DNA from: Andreesenia sp964489735
GTDB taxonomy: Bacteria; Bacillota; Clostridia; Tissierellales; Gottschalkiaceae
Length of the DNA stretch: 29,557 nucleotides
Reading direction: 5' to 3'
Assembly (NCBI GenBank): GCA_964489735.1
Contig: CAZBAL010000021.1
Coordinates: 1 to 29,557, forward strand
In this document: one piece after another, positions 9,502 through 16,289 of the stretch
Layout: every line of letters starts with the position of its first letter
Numbering within the stretch: position 1 is the stretch's first letter
Notes under the pieces: model-generated
Databases searched by the model: none
What the model saw: only the letters and a program-made list of their open reading frames with translations
Told to the model about the DNA's origin: nothing
Translations under genes and position numbers: made by a program

Positions 9502-10575
9502 ATGAATATAGAATCTATGAAAAATTATGTAGAAAAATTGATTACGAATACAGAAGTTGTTCCAGCACTTGTTGGAATAAAGGGAATAGGAAAAACAGAA
9601 GCAATCAAGCAGCTAGCTGAGAGAATGGGTATTGGATACCAGGCTATCTATCCGTCATCTCTTCAAGGTGAAGATTTTATGGGGTTGCTGATCAAAGACC
9701 TTGAATCCAGAACGACTCAGTACCTGGCTCCGGATTTTTTTCCTACACAGAATGCGATAGATAAAGGGCTGTTTCCAGAGAGAGGGATACTAGTTCTTGA
9801 GGAGTTTAACAGATCAGATACTCAGACTATATCAGCACTGTTTCCGCTTCTTCAGGAAAGAAGAATAAACAACCATAGGTTAGCAGATGGGTGGCATCTT
9901 ATGGTGTCTATGAACCCGGAGACGTTAGAATATACAACTAATACTATAGATACTGCTGGTATGGATAGAATTCTTCCAATTAATATTGAGCCTGATATTG
10001 ATGAGTATGCTTCTTATATGATTAAATCGGGACAGGGGAATGACTCTGTACTAAACTTCCTGTACTTAAACAGAGAGATGCTCTCTATGGATAAGATTAC
10101 AGATGATGGCAGTAAAACTCCATCACCTAGAGGATGGACTAAAGCTTCAATAGTGATAAATACTTGTGATCTTAATGACGAGGAGATGAGCACTACACTA
10201 CTGGGACTGGTCGGACCGGAAGCGGCTGCCAGTTATATAGGATTTTTAAGAGATAAGGATATTCACTATCCTGATGCTCAAGAGATACTTAATAATTACA
10301 GTGATAGACAGATAGTAATTGTTAGAGATATTATGGCTAAATACAGATATGATATACTGACGCTGACTCTTAGAAGACTTGCTATAGAGGTTGAACCGGA
10401 TAATGAAGAACATATGAAGAATCTTTCTATGTTTGTAAAGGACTTGGATAGTGAGACAAAGATTGTATTTGTAAGGATTCTGCTGGCTGAAAGAAAAGCA
10501 GAATTCTCAAAGATACTTTCAAAAATGCCTGAATTTCAGCAGGAAGTTTCATCAAAACTAATGTCACTTATATAA
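9502..10575 (+). CDS. MoxR-like AAA+ ATPase
   Basis: This belongs to the MoxR/AAA_5 class of AAA+ ATPases, which work with VWA-domain partners as chaperone-like remodellers. ATG 9502 follows GAGG. The 357-aa protein has Walker A GIKGIGKT (25-32), Walker B ILVLEE (96-101), a sensor-1-like stretch MVSMNPE (about 134-140) and an arginine-rich GMDRILP that may supply the arginine finger. The C-terminal third (about 200-357) is helical. The next gene starts 12 nt after the stop and encodes a VWA protein, which is the characteristic partnership. The substrate is unknown. Confidence 0.85.
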   Translation: MNIESMKNYVEKLITNTEVVPALVGIKGIGKTEAIKQLAERMGIGYQAIYPSSLQGEDFMGLLIKDLESRTTQYLAPDFFPTQNAIDKGLFPERGILVLEEFNRSDTQTISALFPLLQERRINNHRLADGWHLMVSMNPETLEYTTNTIDTAGMDRILPINIEPDIDEYASYMIKSGQGNDSVLNFLYLNREMLSMDKITDDGSKTPSPRGWTKASIVINTCDLNDEEMSTTLLGLVGPEAAASYIGFLRDKDIHYPDAQEILNNYSDRQIVIVRDIMAKYRYDILTLTLRRLAIEVEPDNEEHMKNLSMFVKDLDSETKIVFVRILLAERKAEFSKILSKMPEFQQEVSSKLMSLI

Positions 10576-10587
10576 CGGAGTGATTAT

Positions 10588-11754
10588 ATGTCAAATAAAA
10601 TAAACGATCTAATAATAAAAACAATAATGGACTATCCTTTTTTTGCAATGGTGGTTTCTGGAATTCCGAGAATTGCATCAAAAAAAGTGACAAAATTTGG
10701 TCTATATATACAGTCAGTTCCTAAGCTTTACTATAATGAGGAGTTTCTGGAAAGAGCTACACTCAGAGAAGCACAAGGGGTACTGATTCATGAAATTCTT
10801 CACGCTCTGTATTTTCATACGATCAGAGCTAGAGGAAAGAATGTCGGGGTTTGGAATATAGCATCCGATATGGTAATAAACGAAAGAATAGACAGTTCAC
10901 TCCTGGTAGGCGAAGTTATAACTGTGAGCAAGATGAATGCGCTGTTTGAGATGGATATGAAGCACGGACTTTCAGCAGAAGAATACTACTCACAGCTTAT
11001 GAATAATAAATATGTTAGAGAAAGAACAGTGTTACAAGGAACTAAAATTGCAATAATGCCGTTTGTAGATTCTGATAGTGATAACAGAGTGATTACATTG
11101 GATAAGATGGAAACTTTTGATGATGAATTTGGATCAGATGCTTCTGAGAATATCAATATGATGAAGGGTATTATTAAAAAACTGATATCTGACTCAACTA
11201 AATCAGCTGGAGGAATTCCTTCAGGAATATCAAAAGATTTGCAGGAAATATATGCAGAGCCTAAAATGAAGTGGCAGATAATTTTAAGAAGATTCTTAAA
11301 TGGAAGAGGAAGAGTAAAGTATAAGAGAACTCATCTAAGAGAATCCAGAAGATTTGAAAATGTTATGGGAAAGAGAAAGATGATAGGTATAAATGCTCTT
11401 TTTGCAGTGGATACTTCGGGTTCTATAACAGATGAGGAATTCTCAAGGTTTATGGCAGAACTCAGATCTGTTCAGAGAATATCAGGAGCCAATATAAGGG
11501 TTGTTGAATGTGATGATGCAATAAATACGGCTCTTCCGCTAGACCGATATTTGAGGATGAATAGGAGAGTTGGATTCGAAGGGACTTCTTTTGATCCTGT
11601 GTTCAGATACGCAGATAAACACGGATACGATTTCGTAGTCTATCTGACAGATGGATATGGAAAGCTTGAAGAAAAAATAAATCAGGCTGTACTTTGGATA
11701 ATTACACCAGATGGAATTTGTCCTACAGATAAGGGCACTTGTGTTAAGATGTAG
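10588..11754 (+). CDS. VWA-domain protein with HEXXH metallopeptidase-like N-terminus (DUF2201 type)
   Basis: ATG 10588 follows an ACGGAGTG site. The 388-aa cytosolic protein has HEILH at 68-72, a zinc-peptidase-like HEXXH motif followed by a conserved-looking segment VWNIASDMVINERI. A VWA domain begins near residue 268 with the MIDAS motif DTSGS (275-279). This architecture matches the DUF2201 family as I know it, usually encoded beside a MoxR-type ATPase. Whether the HEXXH site is an active protease or a structural relic cannot be told. It probably acts in a complex with the upstream ATPase, coupling metal binding through the MIDAS site to ATP-driven remodelling; that role is inferred. A strong terminator follows at once. 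Confidence 0.85.
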   Translation: MSNKINDLIIKTIMDYPFFAMVVSGIPRIASKKVTKFGLYIQSVPKLYYNEEFLERATLREAQGVLIHEILHALYFHTIRARGKNVGVWNIASDMVINERIDSSLLVGEVITVSKMNALFEMDMKHGLSAEEYYSQLMNNKYVRERTVLQGTKIAIMPFVDSDSDNRVITLDKMETFDDEFGSDASENINMMKGIIKKLISDSTKSAGGIPSGISKDLQEIYAEPKMKWQIILRRFLNGRGRVKYKRTHLRESRRFENVMGKRKMIGINALFAVDTSGSITDEEFSRFMAELRSVQRISGANIRVVECDDAINTALPLDRYLRMNRRVGFEGTSFDPVFRYADKHGYDFVVYLTDGYGKLEEKINQAVLWIITPDGICPTDKGTCVKM

Positions 11755-11755
11755 C

Positions 11756-11813
11756 AAAATCCGATTACACAATACTTGAATTCATTAAAATAGAGTATTG
11801 GTAATCGGATTTT
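11756..11813. terminator. Strong two-part hairpin terminator
   Basis: The 13-base arms 11756-11768 and 11801-11813 are perfect complements, and the inner arms CAATACT (11770-11776) and AGTATTG (11794-11800) extend the stem. It ends in TTTTATTATT. It closes the MoxR/VWA unit and, being symmetrical, may also serve the convergent nuclease gene ending at 11875. Confidence 0.85.
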
Positions 11814-11874
11814 ATTATTCAAACAATTTAGTATAACAATTTACTAAAACAACACCAGCATATCATAAATCCTA

Positions 11875-12678
11875 CTACTTAGGAGCTCTGAAACCAGCAG
11901 CGATGGCTTCCTCTTCAGTTTCAAAAAGAGCTTCAGGCTTAACCTGATTATAGTATCTGCTGCCAGGAACATGGTAGATTTTTTCACCTTTGCTGTTTAT
12001 ATTGCCTTTTATTTTATTTCCGTTCTTACTTGACTTAACTTTTTTGCCGTTGTTTTTAGAAACATCAGGCTTTTTGTCTGCTGTGTTTGATTCAGAAGCT
12101 TTCCACATGCCTATACCTTTTTCTCTTGGTTTCTGCTGAAAATCTCTAAACCAATCAGTGTATTTTACGTCTGGTGGGAAAGTGACTACCTGACCATATC
12201 CTTTGGATATAAGAATCGCATTGAACATCTTGCTTTTGACTTCTTCTTTTCCAGGTTCAATTCTACTAGGCTGTTCAAGCCAGACATATGCAAGATATCT
12301 ACCGTATCTGTCTGTTTCAGAAACATCTTTCTGAAGATAGACAGTTTTACCGTTTAGGCTTTTTTTGGTAAAATCACTAGCCTCTTTACCATAGTATTCA
12401 ACCGGTTTGTTTGGATGAACCGTCTCAGGTGTATCGACACCTATCATACGTACTGTAGAGGATTTACCCTTAATTTTTGCTTTTATAGTATCTCCATCAA
12501 CCACTCTCTCAACCTTCACTGGAACGAAGTATTTATCCATTTCAGATGACGTTTTAAATATTTCACTCGGTATCTTATCTGATATACTTTCACAAGATGT
12601 AAAAAATACAATCATTGAAATCAGCAAAAAAACAGACAAGAGTTTTTTGGTTAATTCGGTCTTATTAACTATTTTCAA
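11875..12678 (-). CDS. Secreted thermonuclease-family (SNase-like) lipoprotein
   Basis: This is a surface-attached nuclease of the staphylococcal nuclease fold. It starts with TTG at 12678 behind AGAAGGTG. The signal peptide ends in a lipobox FFTSC, with Cys29 as the lipidated residue. The SNase domain covers about 53-193: VVDGDT (59-64), RMIGVDTPE with R77, D82 and E85, and DRYGR with R127, matching the calcium ligands and the two catalytic arginines of the family. A basic, Lys/Asn-rich linker leads to a compact C-terminal module (GEKIYHVPGSRYYNQ ... FETEEEAIAAGFRAPK). Similar modules recur at the ends of secreted nucleases and are, to my recollection, called sunset domains. It stands alone, convergent with the MoxR/VWA unit; a role in extracellular DNA degradation or nucleotide scavenging is likely. 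Confidence 0.88.
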   Translation of the reverse strand: MKIVNKTELTKKLLSVFLLISMIVFFTSCESISDKIPSEIFKTSSEMDKYFVPVKVERVVDGDTIKAKIKGKSSTVRMIGVDTPETVHPNKPVEYYGKEASDFTKKSLNGKTVYLQKDVSETDRYGRYLAYVWLEQPSRIEPGKEEVKSKMFNAILISKGYGQVVTFPPDVKYTDWFRDFQQKPREKGIGMWKASESNTADKKPDVSKNNGKKVKSSKNGNKIKGNINSKGEKIYHVPGSRYYNQVKPEALFETEEEAIAAGFRAPK

Positions 12679-12925
12679 AATTTCACCTTCTTACTAAATT
12701 AAACGCTGAATTCTGTTGTCCAATTATTAGAACAAATTCAAATCCAGTTTAAGAACATTTATTATTATAGCAGAAATAAATAATAAATGAAAATCAATAT
12801 AAAAGTCTTTTTTATATGGTATCATTATACTAATATGGGAACAGTATAGCTATTTCAGCTTTGTTTTACTATAATTACAGTTAGGGTATATATATCAGAA
12901 GAATATCATAATGGAGGGGATAACG

Positions 12926-13762
12926 ATGGATGATACACAAAAACTACATAGCAATCAGAACAAAAAGTTTTGTCCAAAATGTGGCGCTGAATCAGATATA
13001 AACTCTAAGTTTTGTCCGAAATGTGGAAAGGATTTTGGAGGAGGTCCTGTTAACAGTCAGGCTGAACAGCAGAGTATTCCTTACGGAGATCAAAGACAGG
13101 CTCCTTATGGGAATATGAATCAACCTGGTCGCGATGATAACAGAGGATTGGGAACAGGTGCTGTAATTGCGATAATAATCTCTGGAATGATTGCAGCCGC
13201 ACTACTTATTTTCATAGTTTACAATATGGTCATAAAAGATAGAAATATTAAGAGTTCTATGGATAATATGAATACTAAGATTGAAGAAACTAAAAAAGAC
13301 TCTGAGCTTCAGAGGTTAAAAGATGAAGTGAAAAATGCTGAAGAGGCTGAAAGAAGAGCTAAGGAACTAGAGCAGCAAAGACAGGTAGATGAAAAGGAAA
13401 GAGAAATAAGGGAACTGAAGGAAAAGCTGGAAAGAAAGCCAGCAACGACACCAGCTCCTGCACCTGCACCGGCTCCTAGTCCAACGGCTACAGATTCTTC
13501 GTATATTCTACCGTATAGCAATTCAGTCTATTTAAGTTGGGATGAATTAGATTTGCTGACGAGAAGTGATATTGAGTATGCCAGAAATGAAATATATGCA
13601 AGAAGAGGATACGTCTTTAAAGAGCAGAGATTTAAAAACTATTTCAATAATAAGACATGGTATGTACCTAATTCCGGATTCCATGAAGGCATGTTCAATT
13701 CTGTCGAAAAGGCAAACATTGAAGCGATAGTATCCTATGAAAAAACCATGGGTTGGAGATAA
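12926..13762 (+). CDS. Zinc-ribbon, single-pass membrane protein with C-terminal YARHG domain
   Basis: The start is ATG 12926, since GGAGGGG at 12913-12919 gives 6-nt spacing; the earlier ATG 12911 lies upstream of that site. In order: a zinc ribbon (FCPKCGAE ... FCPKCGKD, two CXXC pairs), a Gln/Pro-rich spacer, one membrane helix (GAVIAIIISGMIAAALLIFIVY), a charged coiled coil of roughly 70 residues, a Pro-Ala linker, and a YARHG domain whose core is YARNEIYARRGYVFK. The ribbon would be cytosolic and the YARHG domain outside. YARHG domains are found in extracellular parts of many bacterial proteins and have no firmly assigned function. It overlaps the translation signals of the amidase gene, suggesting coexpression and perhaps a cell-wall role. 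Confidence 0.87.
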   Translation: MDDTQKLHSNQNKKFCPKCGAESDINSKFCPKCGKDFGGGPVNSQAEQQSIPYGDQRQAPYGNMNQPGRDDNRGLGTGAVIAIIISGMIAAALLIFIVYNMVIKDRNIKSSMDNMNTKIEETKKDSELQRLKDEVKNAEEAERRAKELEQQRQVDEKEREIRELKEKLERKPATTPAPAPAPAPSPTATDSSYILPYSNSVYLSWDELDLLTRSDIEYARNEIYARRGYVFKEQRFKNYFNNKTWYVPNSGFHEGMFNSVEKANIEAIVSYEKTMGWR

Positions 13763-13764
13763 AA

Positions 13765-14652
13765 TTGAGAAGAGCATATTTATGGATGACGATGATTCTA
13801 CTGGCCATTACTTTAGCAGGATGCGGAAGTGAAAAGTCTGTGGATGAGAAAGTAGCATCAATGGAAGAGAAAACTGTAAATGAAAAAGCTAGTGATAAGA
13901 TGGTAGAACCGAGTGACAAATTTACTGTAGATGAAGAAGAAAACAAAGAAGATTCTCATATAGAAGATAATAGTGCAGTGGAGAATCCAAGCACGAATGA
14001 AGATGAAGAAAACAGAAAGCTTTTGATCTGTATTGATCCTGGACATGGAGACAACAGCTTTGAAGTTATGGAAAATATAGCTCCTAATTCAAATGAACAG
14101 AAACCTGGATTCGCATTTGGAACTAGGGGAGTAGCAACCGGAGTTGCTGAGAGAGATCTGAATATGGAGATATCTCATAAACTAAATGAGGCACTGAAAG
14201 CAGCAGGTTTTGAAACGGCCATGACTAGAGATGGTCAAAAATCTGATATGACCAATATTGCTAGAGCAGAATTTGGCAATCAGTTAAATGCAGATCTTTC
14301 TGTAAAAATCCATGCTAATGGCTCTGAAACACAATCTACTAGAGGAGCGATGGTATTGATTCCTTCAGGGAAATATATACAGGATCAGGATATGCTTGCA
14401 AGGAGCAGAAGTGCTGGACAGCTTATTCTGGACTCTTATATAAGAAGTACAGGGGCATATTCACTTGGACTGATTGAAAGAGATGATATAACAGGATTTA
14501 ACTGGTCGAAAATACCGGTTGTACTTGTTGAGATGGGCTTTATGACAAATCCAGAAGAAGATCTTCTAATGGCTAGCCCTGAGTACCAGGATAAAATAGT
14601 TAGTGGAATTGTAGAAGGTGTTTTAGCTTATAAAGCGTCATTGCAACAGTAA
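13765..14652 (+). CDS. N-acetylmuramoyl-L-alanine amidase lipoprotein (Amidase_3)
   Basis: This zinc amidase cleaves the bond between MurNAc and L-Ala in peptidoglycan. I choose TTG 13765 because GGAG at 13755-13758, lying over the end of the preceding gene, gives a 6-nt spacing. The lipobox ITLAGC places the lipidated Cys at about residue 20. An acidic, low-complexity linker (about 25-85) precedes the Amidase_3 domain. Zinc ligands are H94 (IDPGHGD), E129 (VAERDLN) and H183 (VKIHANG), with the catalytic Glu256 in VEMGFMTN. Starts and spacing couple it to the YARHG protein. It probably acts in wall turnover or cell separation on the outer face of the membrane. Confidence 0.92.
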   Translation: MRRAYLWMTMILLAITLAGCGSEKSVDEKVASMEEKTVNEKASDKMVEPSDKFTVDEEENKEDSHIEDNSAVENPSTNEDEENRKLLICIDPGHGDNSFEVMENIAPNSNEQKPGFAFGTRGVATGVAERDLNMEISHKLNEALKAAGFETAMTRDGQKSDMTNIARAEFGNQLNADLSVKIHANGSETQSTRGAMVLIPSGKYIQDQDMLARSRSAGQLILDSYIRSTGAYSLGLIERDDITGFNWSKIPVVLVEMGFMTNPEEDLLMASPEYQDKIVSGIVEGVLAYKASLQQ

Positions 14653-14710
14653 GTGTAAAATGTATATTGTTATTTTATCAATAAAATTATATAGGCAGTG
14701 TACTAGATAA

Positions 14711-14740
14711 AAAAACGGAGTCCGAATGGACTCCGTTTTT
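14711..14740. terminator. Bidirectional terminator between amidase and cls
   Basis: Thirteen-base arms 14711-14723 and 14728-14740 pair perfectly around the tetraloop GAAT. The arms begin with A5 and end in T5, so both strands read as hairpin plus U run. It overlaps the stop codon of the convergent cardiolipin synthase gene. Confidence 0.92.
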
Positions 14741-16289
14741 ATATTAATGGAGAAAGTGTTCTCAAAAATGATCTCATCGCAATTTTTAAGATACTGTCAT
14801 GAGGCTTATTTTCTAAAGTGATCTCCTGACACTCATCTATTGTTGACAAGAAGTCTTCTTTTATACTATCTATACATTCGCTCTTGTATAGCCAAACACC
14901 ACATTCATAGTGAAGATACAGACTTCTATAATCTAAGTTTATAGTTCCGACAATGCCGTATTTATCATCAGATACAAAAATTTTAGAGTGCATGAAACCA
15001 GGAAGATATTCATATATTCGTACATTAGACTTCAAAAGCTCATCATAATGTGATTTGCTCACAGAGTGTACAAACCGCTTATCAGGTATGTGAGGTACAA
15101 TTATTCGCACATCTATACCTCTTTTAGCTGCAGAGCAGATAGCAGCTTTCATAACATCATTTATGACAAGGTATGGAGTAGTTATATAGACATATCTACT
15201 TGCATTTCCAAGTATATTTGCATAGACATTTTCACCTAAAGATTCATCATCGAGTGGATTATCTGAAAATGGCTGTACTAGTCCATCGTTGAATCTAGCA
15301 TTATTGTCTTCTAACTCCTTGTTTCTCTCAAAATCCTCAATATAATAATCATAATCCGGTGCTTCCTTTGAAAGGTATTCCCACATTATCAAAAACAAGA
15401 TAGTAAAGTTAATTACAGCATCGCCTTTGATTTTCACAGCACAGTCTTTCCAATGACCGTACTTTTCAAATTCATTTATATATTCATCTGCTAGATTGAT
15501 TCCACCTGTAAAAGCGACTTTTCCATCAATAACTAAAATTTTTCTATGATCTCTGTTGTTGTACTTAGTAGAAAACAGCATTTTCAGTGGATGGAATATA
15601 TATGTTTTTATTCCCTTGCTTTCAAGCTTTTTCTTATAGTTATAAGGAAGTGTAAAAAGACAGCCGATATCATCATAAATCAGACGTACATCCACACCTT
15701 CACGTACTTTTTCTTCTAATATCTCCAGTATGCTATCCCACATTTTGCCTTTTTCAATAATAAAATATTCTAGAAAAATATACTTTTCAGCTTTTTTCAG
15801 CTCTATCAGCATCTCTTCATAGGCAAGTTCACCGAGACTGTAGTATTCAACGAAGCTATTATTGTGTATGGGACATTTTGCATATTCATTTATATACTGA
15901 GACTGACTATATGCATAGGGATTGTCCTTTTTAAATGATTCAGCAGTTTCTTTATTCTGCTTTAAAAGTGAACCTGTTTTATTATCAAGTCTTTCGACTT
16001 CTCTTTTAATTCTTTTACCGAACTTATTTCCACCATATAAGATATACAGAAGACTTCCGAAAAAGGGGAAGTATAAAACAGGAATCATCCACGCAATTTT
16101 ATAAGCAGAGTCTGTTTTACTGTTTATGATTATAATCAGGACAAATACACTCAGTACAACTGAAGCCCAGAAGAAGTTGACAAAGAAGCCTTTGAGAAAT
16201 ATAACCATAAAAGCTAACACGCCAATTTCAACAATCATAAACAGCATTGGAACAGAAGCTCGGGTCAATAGGAGCTTAAATGGATTCAT
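14739..16289 (-). CDS. cls: Cardiolipin synthase (phospholipase D family)
   Basis: This makes cardiolipin from two phosphatidylglycerols at the membrane. ATG 16289 is chosen over GTG 16298, because GGAGTGG lies 5 nt before the ATG and the GTG is inside it. The 516-aa protein starts with two to three membrane helices (about 8-85), followed by two phospholipase D HKD motifs: HRKILVID (from about 248) and HSKIFVSD (from about 434), each followed by the usual G.INL.D/YR.L context. Its start overlaps the stop of the upstream M16 peptidase gene in TAATG, a layout typical of translational coupling, although the two proteins have no obvious shared pathway. Length and domain order are normal. Confidence 0.93.
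   Translation of the reverse strand: MNPFKLLLTRASVPMLFMIVEIGVLAFMVIFLKGFFVNFFWASVVLSVFVLIIIINSKTDSAYKIAWMIPVLYFPFFGSLLYILYGGNKFGKRIKREVERLDNKTGSLLKQNKETAESFKKDNPYAYSQSQYINEYAKCPIHNNSFVEYYSLGELAYEEMLIELKKAEKYIFLEYFIIEKGKMWDSILEILEEKVREGVDVRLIYDDIGCLFTLPYNYKKKLESKGIKTYIFHPLKMLFSTKYNNRDHRKILVIDGKVAFTGGINLADEYINEFEKYGHWKDCAVKIKGDAVINFTILFLIMWEYLSKEAPDYDYYIEDFERNKELEDNNARFNDGLVQPFSDNPLDDESLGENVYANILGNASRYVYITTPYLVINDVMKAAICSAAKRGIDVRIIVPHIPDKRFVHSVSKSHYDELLKSNVRIYEYLPGFMHSKIFVSDDKYGIVGTINLDYRSLYLHYECGVWLYKSECIDSIKEDFLSTIDECQEITLENKPHDSILKIAMRSFLRTLSPLI

Noticed and set aside
13309..13521. Minus-strand frame rich in Gly/Ala and Ser
   Set aside because: Mirror of the Pro-Ala linker and coiled coil of the YARHG gene.
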